Notes under the pieces: model-generated
Told to the model about the DNA's origin: nothing
Databases searched by the model: none
The model's input: only the letters and a program-made list of their open reading frames with translations
Position numbers and translations under genes: made by a program
Shown here: positions 6,052 through 13,703 of the stretch, piece by piece
Layout: each line of letters opens with the position of its first letter
How positions within the stretch are numbered: the first letter of the stretch is position 1
NCBI GenBank assembly: GCA_002483425.1
Contig: DLHW01000071.1
Location: 10,843-25,766 of the forward strand
Reading direction: 5' to 3'
Source: Methylococcaceae bacterium UBA7658
GTDB lineage: Bacteria > Pseudomonadota > Gammaproteobacteria > Methylococcales > Methylomonadaceae
DNA length: 14,924 nucleotides

Positions 6052-8136
6052 ATGACAGATTTATCGCTTTACAGAAACATAGGCATCTTCGCACACGTTG
6101 ACGCCGGTAAAACCACTACAACCGAGCGGATTTTAAAGCTTACCGGAAAAATCCACAAAATCGGCGAGGTGCATGACGGCGCCGCCACTACTGACTTTAT
6201 GGTGCAAGAGCAAGAACGCGGCATTACTATTCAATCGGCGGCGACTACCTGTTTCTGGAAAGACCATCGTTTCAACATTATCGATACTCCTGGCCACGTT
6301 GATTTTACGATCGAAGTATACCGTTCCTTGAAAGTATTGGACGGCGGTATCGGAGTATTTTGCGGTTCCGGCGGTGTTGAACCGCAATCGGAAACCAACT
6401 GGCGTTATGCTAACGATTCTAAAGTTTCCCGTGTCATTTACGTTAATAAATTAGATCGCTTGGGCGCCGATTTTTACCGTGTGGTAAAACAGGTCGAAGA
6501 TGTTCTGGGAGCGGTGCCGGTCGTTATGACGCTGCCGATAGGCAGTGAAGACCAATTTGTCGGTGTCGTTGATTTATTGACCCGCAAAGCCTGGGTTTGG
6601 GATGACTCCGGCGATCCATTGAAATACGAAATTAAAGATGTTCCAGCCGATATGGCTGCCGATGTCGAAAAGTGGCGTGAAAGACTGATCGATCAAGTTG
6701 CCGATCAAGACGACGACGTCATGGAAAAATACCTGGGCGGCGAAGAACCAGCGATTGATGAAATCAAGCGCTGTTTACGGAAAGGCACGATCAATATGGA
6801 TTTCTTTCCGACCTATTGCGGATCGTCATTTAAAAACAAAGGCGTACAATTGGTATTAGATGCCGTGGTCGACTATTTGCCGAACCCGACCGAAGTCAAG
6901 CCGCAGCCGGAAACCGACCTCGAAGGCGTTCCAACCGGCGAATTTGCGATTGTCGATCCTAATCGCCCGGTACGCGCCTTAGTTTTCAAGATTATGGACG
7001 ACCGCTTCGGCGCTTTAAATTTCGTGCGCATCTATTCCGGCCGTTTGAAAAAGGGCGATACGTTATTGAATACCTATACCGGTAAAACCGAGCGGGTCGG
7101 CCGGATGGTGGAAATGCATGCCGACGACCGTTCTGAGATCGAATCCGCCCAAGCCGGCGACATTGTCGCTTTAATCGGTTTAAAGAACGTTCAAACGGGG
7201 CACACCTTATGCGACCCCGATAAACCTGCGACGTTAGAGCCGATGGTTTTCCCAGATCCCGTTATTTCGGTTGCGATTGCTCCGAAAGACAAAGGATCCA
7301 ACGAAAAAATGGGCGTTGCTTTAGGTAAAATGGTGCAGGAAGACCCGTCCTTTCATGTGATGACCGACGAAGACAGCGGCGAAACCATTCTTAAAGGCAT
7401 GGGCGAGTTGCACTTGGACATCAAAGTCGACATTTTAAGACGCACCCACGGCGTCGATGTTGTTGTCGGTAAGCCTCAAGTGGCTTATCGCGAGACCATC
7501 ACCAAACGGGTGGAAGACGAATATACCCACAAAAAACAATCCGGCGGTTCCGGTCAATACGGTAAGATTAATTACATCATCGAACCGTTAGAACCCGGCA
7601 GCGGTTTTCAATTCGAATCCGTGGTCGTGGGCGGTAACGTGCCGCGCGAATACTGGCCGGCCATCGAAAAAGGCTTCAAAAGCATGCTCGATAAAGGTGT
7701 GCTGGCCGGTTTCCCTTGTTTGGACTTTAAAGTTACCTTAACCGATGGTGCTTTCCACGCGGTAGACTCGTCCGCGATCGCTTTCGAAATCGCAGCGAAG
7801 GCGGCATTCAGGCAATCGATTCCTAAAGCTGCGCCGATCTTGCTGGAGCCGATCATGAAAGTCGATACCTTCACACCGGATGCTCATGTCGGCGACGTGA
7901 TCGGCGACCTGAACCGCCGTCGCGGCATGATTAAATCGCAAGATGCGGGTGTTACCGGCGTTCGGGTTAAAGCGGATGTTCCGCTCAGCGAAATGTTCGG
8001 CTATATCGGCGATTTGCGTACGATGACTTCAGGCCGAGGCCAATTCTCCATGGAATTCTCGCACTACATGCCATGTCCGAAAAACGTCGCGGATGAAGTC
8101 ATCAAAGAAGTTAACGAGCGGAATAAAAATAAGTAA
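6052..8136 (+). CDS. fusA: translation elongation factor G, second-paralogue (EF-G2/FusB) type
   Basis: A full-length EF-G of 694 residues, a cytosolic GTPase that drives ribosome translocation. The GTPase motifs are intact: AHVDAGKT (residues 14-21), RGITI (56-60), DTPGH (78-82) and NKLD (132-135). Domain II, domain III (KMVQEDPSF, GMGELHLDI), domain IV (KKQSGGSGQYG, GGNVPREYWPAIEKG, DGAFHAVDSSAIAF) and domain V (GDVIGDLNRRRG) follow in order. The opening MTDLSLYRNIGIFAHVDAGK and the words VFCGSGGVEPQSETNWRYAN match the second EF-G found in Vibrio, Shewanella and Pseudomonas, rather than the str-operon copy. The location agrees: there is no rpsL, rpsG or tuf beside it. I use fusA as the family symbol; fusA2 or fusB would name the paralogue. 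AAGAG lies 7 bases before the ATG. Whether it replaces or supplements the main EF-G cannot be seen here. Confidence 0.95.
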   Translation: MTDLSLYRNIGIFAHVDAGKTTTTERILKLTGKIHKIGEVHDGAATTDFMVQEQERGITIQSAATTCFWKDHRFNIIDTPGHVDFTIEVYRSLKVLDGGIGVFCGSGGVEPQSETNWRYANDSKVSRVIYVNKLDRLGADFYRVVKQVEDVLGAVPVVMTLPIGSEDQFVGVVDLLTRKAWVWDDSGDPLKYEIKDVPADMAADVEKWRERLIDQVADQDDDVMEKYLGGEEPAIDEIKRCLRKGTINMDFFPTYCGSSFKNKGVQLVLDAVVDYLPNPTEVKPQPETDLEGVPTGEFAIVDPNRPVRALVFKIMDDRFGALNFVRIYSGRLKKGDTLLNTYTGKTERVGRMVEMHADDRSEIESAQAGDIVALIGLKNVQTGHTLCDPDKPATLEPMVFPDPVISVAIAPKDKGSNEKMGVALGKMVQEDPSFHVMTDEDSGETILKGMGELHLDIKVDILRRTHGVDVVVGKPQVAYRETITKRVEDEYTHKKQSGGSGQYGKINYIIEPLEPGSGFQFESVVVGGNVPREYWPAIEKGFKSMLDKGVLAGFPCLDFKVTLTDGAFHAVDSSAIAFEIAAKAAFRQSIPKAAPILLEPIMKVDTFTPDAHVGDVIGDLNRRRGMIKSQDAGVTGVRVKADVPLSEMFGYIGDLRTMTSGRGQFSMEFSHYMPCPKNVADEVIKEVNERNKNK

Positions 8137-8150
8137 ATCTCAAAATATTA

Positions 8151-8206
8151 ACTTAACCTGCCGGACATTATTAGATATTAAATCTGTCAGGTTAAGTTTA
8201 ATTTTG
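8151..8206 (+). terminator. rho-independent-type terminator after EF-G
   Basis: ACTTAACCTG (8151-8160) and CAGGTTAAGT (8188-8197) form a perfect 10-base stem. Within the loop, AGAT/ATCT can pair further. A T-rich run (TTTAATTTT) follows directly. The stem ends the single-gene EF-G transcript 14 bases after the stop codon. Confidence 0.7.
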
Positions 8207-8743
8207 AAAACACCGCCGAATATTAAGTAAGCATCACATCTATTTTAAAAAATTGATTTAAAGAAACTCTGAACAAGTTAACTCCATTCATAACCTGAAG
8301 GTCACAAGTGGATCGATAGGCTTTTATGTTTCGGAAGATGAACTACGAACGGAATCAACCACTTACCATTCGTCTTTATGCCCTTTGGGTACTGAGATGT
8401 CGAAGGACTTAATCTGAGTTTCCTTAACATTCGCGATTTATTGGTGTTAGTGCTGAGCGATAAATCTTGCCCTCTGGGCATAAAAGGTTGGTCATTCCAA
8501 AATACACGCAACTCACGGGAAATGAGCTAATAAGCGCTTAAAAATAAAGCGTTAACTCACCGACAAAATTTAAGTGAGTTATGCGTTTTACTTAAAACTT
8601 ACTCAATAAATACGGGTTATTTTAAATTTAAATACTGAGCGAGTAATTTCTTGTACGGTTTTTAAAAGCTGTAAAATTTAAACTAAATTAAGTTCATAAG
8701 TAAGCTTTCTCGGTTACGCTACCGATGATCGGTAAATCTCTAT
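8207..8743. other. non-coding region with decayed repeats between EF-G and MOSC genes
   Basis: No supported gene is present; a 69-codon minus frame at 8302-8511 looks accidental. Pieces at 8330-8353 and 8367-8405 resemble, in opposite orientation, a diverged CTTCGACA...CTCAG...ACGAACGG intergenic repeat. TTTATGCCC (8375-8383) and GGGCATAAA (8476-8484) form an inverted pair. Stem TAACTCAC/GTGAGTTA lies at 8553-8581 and the small CGGTTACGCTACCG hairpin at 8710-8725. The region reads as a graveyard of small palindromic elements. Confidence 0.4.
8553..8581. other. TAACTCAC/GTGAGTTA inverted repeat
   Basis: Perfect 8-base arms (8553-8560 and 8574-8581) flank a 13-base AT-rich loop. It lies about 165 bases beyond the 3' end of the MOSC gene. 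No T-run follows on either strand directly, so a terminator role is doubtful. Confidence 0.3.
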
Positions 8744-9595
8744 TTAGTTTTCGATCATAATCTTATCGCCTCGCTTAATCCAACCTGGATTTAACACACG
8801 GGCATAAACGCCGGCGCTTGGTAATTCTTTTCCGGCAAACGGCACCATCGGTTTATTACGGGCGATGCCGTTTTTGAAAATGCCGTTATCGTGCGGTAAA
8901 TCGCCTTGGGCCAGCGTCGGCATCACGCAACGCGGACAGGGGTCGGTTATTTTCAGGCGTAGACCGTCACCGATTTTAATCACCTTTCCTACCCAATCAT
9001 TTTCAACGAAGCCGGTCATACCGTTGGTATCGCCCACGATATTTGGACGGAAGCGTCTGACTTCAAACCGGCCTTCGGGGTAATATTCCCGCAAGGTTTC
9101 GAGAGTGCTGGTCGTCATCAGATGGATAACGGCATAATCGAAAAAAGACCCTTTAGCAGCGTCCCCAGCGACAGTTTCACTTGAAATTTCATTGGCTTGT
9201 CCTTCGTGTTCAGGCCAATATTGCTCTAGTTTAGCGTTTTGCGGCGACTGGTTTTGCAGAACGACCGGATGGTTTAGGGCAGCGGACAGCTTTTCGTCAA
9301 TGCCGGCTTGATCGCTCCGTAATACCGTGCCGTCCGGCAAGGTGATCCAGACCGGATGGAGTTGTCCATTCGTCAGTGGTTGTGAAAAAGCAGAACGAAA
9401 AGCAAAGAAATCTGGCCATTTTTTTGGATTTTTAGCGCTGATAACATTACCGGTTTTAACATCGACCAACGCAAAGGAGCGGTCGCCTAAAACGCCGTTA
9501 ACAGTAATTTCGGCGCTATTCAATTCTTCGCCCATCATGGATTTTACGGGATAACGCCACAGCGCTGCGACTGTGCCCGGTGTGTTGTTTGTCAT
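8744..9595 (-). CDS. MOSC domain-containing protein (YcbX/mARC-like)
   Basis: The protein is 283 residues. The N-terminal beta-barrel (MOSC_N) reads GTVAALWRYPVKSMMGEEL, and residues about 130-280 form the MOSC domain. RFRPNIV (182-188) and DPCPRC (218-223) are the family's hallmark stretches; the cysteine in this region is the likely molybdenum ligand in YcbX and mARC relatives, which reduce N-hydroxylated compounds. The actual substrate and electron partner here are unknown. An in-frame ATG at 9686-9688 would add 31 residues. The ATG at 9593-9595 is preferred because AAGGAAA lies 5 bases upstream on the minus strand and the family normally starts just before the GTVAALWRYPVKS strand. No signal peptide is present. 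The gene is divergent from the NADH dehydrogenase gene, which may hint at a shared redox context. Confidence 0.85.
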   Translation of the reverse strand: MTNNTPGTVAALWRYPVKSMMGEELNSAEITVNGVLGDRSFALVDVKTGNVISAKNPKKWPDFFAFRSAFSQPLTNGQLHPVWITLPDGTVLRSDQAGIDEKLSAALNHPVVLQNQSPQNAKLEQYWPEHEGQANEISSETVAGDAAKGSFFDYAVIHLMTTSTLETLREYYPEGRFEVRRFRPNIVGDTNGMTGFVENDWVGKVIKIGDGLRLKITDPCPRCVMPTLAQGDLPHDNGIFKNGIARNKPMVPFAGKELPSAGVYARVLNPGWIKRGDKIMIEN

Positions 9596-9698
9596 TCTAG
9601 TTTCCTTGTTGTCATGGTTGAGTAGTGATTTTGAATTTGTAACGAACCCCGGCTGTCCGCCTAGACGCACTTTGTCCTGTGCTGTCACACTCTCCTGA

Positions 9699-9732
9699 TT
9701 TTATCAGCGTTTACTGGACTATGATGATAAAA
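9699..9732. promoter_or_regulatory. TTTTATCA/TGATAAAA inverted repeat in the MOSC-ndh divergent region
   Basis: Perfect 8-base arms (9699-9706 and 9725-9732) are separated by 18 bases, so the arms lie about 26 bases, or 2.5 helical turns, apart. The repeat lies between the MOSC and NDH-2 starts, about 33 bases before the GTG. It could be a regulator site or an mRNA leader hairpin. No known regulator is identified. Confidence 0.3.
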
Positions 9733-9764
9733 TTCTTCAAACAATATAAAGGGGAGGGGCTGCC

Positions 9765-11081
9765 GTGACCGATACTGATCAAAGCCGGCAACAAAATCAT
9801 AAGATAGTTATCGTAGGTGGCGGCGCGGCCGGGCTTGAGCTTGCGACCCGGCTGGGGCGCAAGTTAGGAAAAAAGGGTTTAGCGGAGGTGATGTTGCTGG
9901 ATGCGGCCGCGACCCACATTTGGAAGCCATTGTTGCACGAAGTTGCCGCCGGTACGCTGGATGAAGCCGAACAAGTCGATTATTTGGCGCAAGCTTATCG
10001 TAATCACTTCCGGTTCCGGCTTGGTAAAATGGCTGGTTTGAACCGCCAAAAAAAGGAAATTTACACGAGTCCGACCTATAACGATAACGGCGAGGAAATA
10101 ATTCCGCGCCGGACATTTACTTACGATACCTTGATCATGGCAATCGGCAGCGTAAGCAATACGTTCGGAATCAAGGGGGTGGAAGAACATTGTTATTTCT
10201 TGGATACGACCTCGCAAGCTTTCCGTTTTCAGAAGCAACTCGTGGAATCCTACATTAGGTCGGTCGCCGCGGCGGGTCCGGGTAAGACCAAAGGCTTATC
10301 GATAGCCATCGTAGGCGGCGGAGCGACTGGCGTAGAGTTGTCCGCGGAACTGCACGAAGTCACGGGTATGTTGGCTATTTACGGGCTGGAAAAATCCAGT
10401 CATGTTAAGTTGACGATTATTGAAGCGTCGCCCCAATTATTGCCAGCCCTTCCGTCGAAGCTGGCGCTAGCCACGCAAAATCAGTTGGCTAAATTAGATA
10501 TCGATTTAAAACTCGGTTGCCGGGTGGTTGAAGTGACTAAACAAGGGATTAAAACGCTGGCCGACGAATTAATTCAGGCGGATTTGAAAGTTTGGGCGGC
10601 GGGAATTAAAGCGCCGGATTGGCTTAGGCAACTTGACGGGCTGGAAACAAACTCTATTAATCAATTGATCGTCGATGAAACCTTAAAAACCAGCGACGAC
10701 AATATTTTTGCCATCGGCGATTGCGCGGCCTGTGCTTGGCTGGGACATCAGGGCAACGTACCGCCGCGCGCACAAGCTGCGCATCAGCAAGCGGATACTG
10801 TAAGTCATTCAATTATTAACCGGATAAACGGACAATCCTTGGTTAAATATGTGTACCGCGATTACGGTTCACTGGTAGCCTTAGGTAAATATTCTACGGT
10901 TGGCAATTTGATGGGTAATTTGATGGGAACAGTTACAATTGGCGGTTTTATTGCCAGGATTGTTTATTTATCGCTCTACAAAATGCATCAAATCGCGATT
11001 CACGGTTATTACCGCACGGCCTTATTAACCTTATCGAATGTATTCCGGCGCAGCGCGCATAGCAAAATCAAAATGCATTAA
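9765..11081 (+). CDS. ndh: type II NADH:quinone oxidoreductase (NDH-2)
   Basis: The protein is 438 residues, a usual length for NDH-2, the single-subunit non-proton-pumping enzyme that passes electrons from NADH via FAD to quinone at the inner membrane face. The FAD Rossmann motif IVIVGGGAAG lies at residues 14-23. The NADH-binding motif IAIVGGGATGVE is at 180-191, with Glu220 at the end of the second strand favouring NADH over NADPH. The second FAD motif IFAIGDCA is at 314-321, and PPRAQAAHQQA (333-343) is the quinone-site signature. The C-terminus (about 380-430) is amphipathic and basic, fitting membrane attachment. The start is GTG with an unusually strong GGGGAGGGG ribosome-binding site 6 bases upstream. 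It appears monocistronic, with 58 bases to the next gene. Confidence 0.92.
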   Translation: MTDTDQSRQQNHKIVIVGGGAAGLELATRLGRKLGKKGLAEVMLLDAAATHIWKPLLHEVAAGTLDEAEQVDYLAQAYRNHFRFRLGKMAGLNRQKKEIYTSPTYNDNGEEIIPRRTFTYDTLIMAIGSVSNTFGIKGVEEHCYFLDTTSQAFRFQKQLVESYIRSVAAAGPGKTKGLSIAIVGGGATGVELSAELHEVTGMLAIYGLEKSSHVKLTIIEASPQLLPALPSKLALATQNQLAKLDIDLKLGCRVVEVTKQGIKTLADELIQADLKVWAAGIKAPDWLRQLDGLETNSINQLIVDETLKTSDDNIFAIGDCAACAWLGHQGNVPPRAQAAHQQADTVSHSIINRINGQSLVKYVYRDYGSLVALGKYSTVGNLMGNLMGTVTIGGFIARIVYLSLYKMHQIAIHGYYRTALLTLSNVFRRSAHSKIKMH

Positions 11082-11139
11082 CATTAGTTAGCAAGCTTTC
11101 ATTATCGAATAAACCCATAACCTTTTAAGCGGCCTTATC

Positions 11140-11676
11140 ATGCTGGAAATTGAATACGAGTTCAGAGAAGAAGATTTAATCCATTTCAACGAAATGCGCT
11201 TTAAAAAAACCGAGGAATACCAAAGCCAATTGAAAAAAAATCGCTGGATTGTGCCCGGGGTGATGATGTTAATAGGCTGTTTTTATTATTACTATTATGC
11301 CGACTTTAATTCGGCCGGTTATATATTCCTGGTCGCGATTCTTTGGGCGTGGTTATCGCCGAGAATTATTTTATTGAATGTGGGCCGTCAAGTTTTAAAG
11401 ACTTATACCTATAAGGAAAGAAAAAACATGTTCGGCCCTTATGTGCTGACAATCGATCCGGCTAATCCCAATTTTCTACATGAAAAATCGCCGACCGGAA
11501 AGAACAAAATGGCTTGGACGGAGTTGCTTAGAGTCGATTACGGCAAGGGCTATGTTTATATCTATATCGAGTTGGGTACAGCCTTGGTGATTCCTGAAGC
11601 CACGCTCAAAAGAGGCGACTTGCCAGCATTCGCCAAACAAGTCGAAAAGATGATTGAACGCCACGCTAAGGATTGA
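11140..11676 (+). CDS. YcxB-like two-helix membrane protein
   Basis: This 178-residue protein starts with an acidic cytosolic-looking segment. Two membrane segments follow (about residues 36-53, with a tyrosine-rich stretch CFYYYYYADF, and 59-79). The soluble C-terminal domain has WTELLRVDYGKGYVYIYIE followed by ALVIPEATLKRGDLPAF. This layout and the W-x-E-L-L...Y-x-Y-I-Y...A-x-V-I-P pattern match the YcxB-like domain found in many bacterial membrane proteins of unknown function. The ribosome-binding sequence is poor (TTAAGCGG region). It could be transcribed with ndh, 58 bases upstream, since no terminator is seen between them. Confidence 0.7.
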   Translation: MLEIEYEFREEDLIHFNEMRFKKTEEYQSQLKKNRWIVPGVMMLIGCFYYYYYADFNSAGYIFLVAILWAWLSPRIILLNVGRQVLKTYTYKERKNMFGPYVLTIDPANPNFLHEKSPTGKNKMAWTELLRVDYGKGYVYIYIELGTALVIPEATLKRGDLPAFAKQVEKMIERHAKD

Positions 11677-11729
11677 CGTTGAACATCCGTTCCGGTTTTG
11701 CCCTGTCGAGCCGGAGCCGTTGTGTTATT

Positions 11730-12269
11730 TCAGGTTAGCGCCCTGTCGTTTTCCGGCGCGGTATTCTGCTCGTGATCCTGAATTTTGCTATGCGCTTGCC
11801 AATAAATTTGCTGTTCTTCGGCGATGATTATTTCCACTTGCTCGACGAACAGTTGATAGGCGCTCGTTTCATCGGGAAGATCCTTATAAGCTCCGGAATT
11901 ATTAATGTAAAGCCGTAATTCCCGCTTCATACTTTCCGAGGCTTTCCGGTAGCCCTGCCAAGTTTCGCCGGGCCGTAAAAAAGTATCTAAGGCGCGTATT
12001 ATGGAAACCAGGGCGCCTAACACTGCGGTCAAGTATTTTATCTGATCGTTTATGTCGAATACTTGTAATAAGGTAATGCAAGCGCCTAGCACTATGACGG
12101 CAATAGCAAAAAACTGATGGCGTTTTTTTTGTAAACCAGCCTTATCGGAATACCATTTGTGTTGATCTTGAAGAATCGTCCTATAGTAATATTCCGCTTT
12201 CTCTTGCCGCAGGTCGATAAAACTTCGCCACGCAGGGCTTTCACCGGTTAAATTCGTTTGCGATGTCAT
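11730..12269 (-). CDS. DUF4231/SLATT-type two-transmembrane protein
   Basis: The protein is 179 residues. WYSDKAGLQKKRHQ (39-52) leads into two membrane helices (about 52-70 and 77-95), then RALDTFLRPGETWQGYRKASESMKREL is followed by a long charged helix to residue about 165. This is the DUF4231 layout, a member of the SLATT group of two-helix membrane proteins. Some SLATT proteins are predicted pore-forming effectors in nucleotide-signal defence systems. Here no cyclase, SLOG or nuclease partner lies next to it, so a defence role is not supported by context. GGGAG lies 7 bases before the ATG on the minus strand. It converges with the YcxB-like gene, with 53 bases between their ends, and is divergent from the DUF2380 gene. 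Confidence 0.75.
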   Translation of the reverse strand: MTSQTNLTGESPAWRSFIDLRQEKAEYYYRTILQDQHKWYSDKAGLQKKRHQFFAIAVIVLGACITLLQVFDINDQIKYLTAVLGALVSIIRALDTFLRPGETWQGYRKASESMKRELRLYINNSGAYKDLPDETSAYQLFVEQVEIIIAEEQQIYWQAHSKIQDHEQNTAPENDRALT

Positions 12270-12405
12270 ATTCGGACTCCCGTTCTAGAATAGTTCGATA
12301 AGCCGATTGTAACGTCAATTAAAGCCGGATAAAGTGAAGTAATACATTGTTTTTGCCATTAGCTAGGTTTTTTAGCTTTAGCATCGGACCAGGGATATCA
12401 ACGCT

Positions 12406-12921
12406 ATGAACATGAAAAACGGAATCAAATACTCTTTAAAAGCTATTGCTTTAGTACTGTTATGCCTTGACTTTCCGGCGTTCGCTCAGCCTAAAATCGC
12501 GGTCTTGGATTTCGAACTGAGGGATCTCACGTTACTTCCCGGAATTCCCGAAGAACTGGCGCGTACCGCTTCGGTTAAACCGATGCTCGAAGCGGAATTA
12601 TTGAAGTCAGGCTACGAAATCGTGCAAATTCCGCTTGCTCAACAAAAGCAAGCGGCTTCCGGTTTCGGATATTTGTTTGACCATCATGATCTGGCGGCGG
12701 AATTAGCGCAAAAAGTTAACGCCGATTATGTCGTGATAGGCCGGTTGCATAAGCCGAGCTTTTTATTTATCTACCTTATGGCGCATTTGGTCGATGTTAA
12801 AAACCGGACGCTAATCGGTGATTATCTTTCTGAAGTAAAAGGCGGCGAAAAGAAATTAACTGGCAAAGGCGTGACGAGTTTGGCCCGGCAAATCAAAAAT
12901 ACTTTTACATCAATGCAGTAA
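12406..12921 (+). CDS. exported DUF2380 domain-containing protein
   Basis: The protein is 171 residues. A signal peptide covers residues 1-27 (LKAIALVLLCLDFPAFA, likely cut before Gln28). The mature part begins PKIAVLDFELRDLTLLPG, the hallmark opening of DUF2380. It continues with a helix-strand pattern (ADYVVIGRLHKPSFLFIYL, then AHLVDVKNRTLIGDY) like periplasmic proteins that build a nucleotide-free Rossmann-type or TolB-N-like fold. Function is unknown. A second ATG at 12412 is two codons in. AGGGA lies about 10 bases before the first ATG, which I keep. It is a single gene between the divergent DUF4231 gene and the convergent MarR gene. Confidence 0.75.
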   Translation: MNMKNGIKYSLKAIALVLLCLDFPAFAQPKIAVLDFELRDLTLLPGIPEELARTASVKPMLEAELLKSGYEIVQIPLAQQKQAASGFGYLFDHHDLAAELAQKVNADYVVIGRLHKPSFLFIYLMAHLVDVKNRTLIGDYLSEVKGGEKKLTGKGVTSLARQIKNTFTSMQ

Positions 12922-12931
12922 AGAGTTTAAG

Positions 12932-12970
12932 TGCCGGGCTAGGAAACAGTATGTTCCTGGCAGATTTTTT
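12932..12970 (+). terminator. possible terminator after the DUF2380 gene
   Basis: TGCC (12932-12935) plus AGGAA (12941-12945) pair with TTCCT plus GGCA (12954-12962), with a 5-base bulge on the left side, followed by GATTTTTT. The hairpin starts 11 bases after the DUF2380 stop and overlaps the last codons of the convergent MarR gene. Confidence 0.4.
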
Positions 12971-13499
12971 CGCTGTCTTGCTCGCTTAACGTTTCCCTGG
13001 TCAATCCGCACAAATAGCCTTCGGAAATCAATGTGTAGTACCGGCATGATTTACAAAGCCCGAAAGTATGCGACTTATTCGATTTTTGCAGCGCCGTTAA
13101 AACCGTGACCAAGGCATCGTTGTATTGCGTGAGTTCGTTTTGCTTTAATAAGTCTGTCGCATGCTGAAACAAATCGCACGGTTTAGCTTTTTCTAATAGG
13201 GCGTTGCCTTCGGCTAAAAGACTTAAATGGACGACGCGGCGGTCGGACGTATCGGTCGTTTTTTTAATAAAGCCTTTTTTTTCCAGCAACAATAAGGTTT
13301 GCGAGACCGTGCCTCTGGTCATGCCCAAATAATTGGTTAATGCGGCAGGCGTATCGCTGTATTTATTGCAGCGCGCAAGATAATCCAGAATTTGCAAATG
13401 CACCGATTGCAAGCCATATTCAGTGCATTTTTTCCGTTCTTCCGACCGGATTAGCGCCGAAATGCGTTCAACTACGTCGAAGACAGCTATTTTTTGCAT
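12939..13499 (-). CDS. MarR-family regulator with C-terminal cysteine cluster
   Basis: The protein is 186 residues. The winged helix-turn-helix occupies about residues 30-100: HLQILDYLARC, then LTNYLGMTRGTVSQTLLLLEKKGFI as helix-turn-helix, then the wing DTSDRRVVHLSL with its conserved D-x-R-R. It is longer than most MarR proteins (about 140-150 residues). The extra tail after residue 145 holds Cys149-x2-Cys152, Cys164 and Cys180-x2-His183 (FGLCKSCRYYTL, EGYLCGLT, KICQEH), a likely metal or iron-sulfur site or a thiol redox switch. The tail resembles cysteine-rich tails seen on a subset of proteobacterial MarR proteins, recalled from family knowledge. GAGG lies 10 bases before the ATG on the minus strand. 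It is divergent from the DUF2024 gene, with a palindrome in the shared region. Confidence 0.85.
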   Translation of the reverse strand: MQKIAVFDVVERISALIRSEERKKCTEYGLQSVHLQILDYLARCNKYSDTPAALTNYLGMTRGTVSQTLLLLEKKGFIKKTTDTSDRRVVHLSLLAEGNALLEKAKPCDLFQHATDLLKQNELTQYNDALVTVLTALQKSNKSHTFGLCKSCRYYTLISEGYLCGLTRETLSEQDSEKICQEHTVS

Positions 13500-13545
13500 G
13501 ATATTAGCGCCTCACAAACAACTGGTTGACAAGAAGGACAGGGTA

Positions 13546-13564
13546 ACATAATCTTATAATATGT
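13546..13564. promoter_or_regulatory. candidate MarR operator palindrome
   Basis: The 19-base sequence ACATAATCTTATAATATGT has outer arms ACATA/TATGT and 7 of 9 arm positions complementary about the central T (13555). Size and AT-rich dyad shape fit MarR-family operators. It sits 47 bases before the MarR start and 140 before the DUF2024 start. It overlaps a TATAAT (13555-13560). TTGACA at 13526-13531 is 23 bases from that box and 15 from CATAAT (13547-13552). Direct repeats of ATATGT lie at its right edge and about 13 bases on. Confidence 0.4.
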
Positions 13565-13703
13565 CGAATCGATATGTTTATTAATCCGGTTGCTTTGGAA
13601 AGCGATTATTTATTAATGGCGGATTAAGCAACACAATTAGAATGTCATCTATTAAAATTCGTTTAAAAACAGCCGTTTTTTTTAAAATTATTGGAATGTA
13701 ATT

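Noticed and set aside
8302..8511. 69-codon minus-strand ORF
   Set aside because: It lies on decayed repeat sequence, with no ribosome-binding site or motif.
10902..10925. Tandem 12-base near-repeat inside ndh (GNLMGNLMG)
   Set aside because: It is in frame, and a similar NLMG-x-LMG stretch occurs at this position in the family, so it is not a new duplication.
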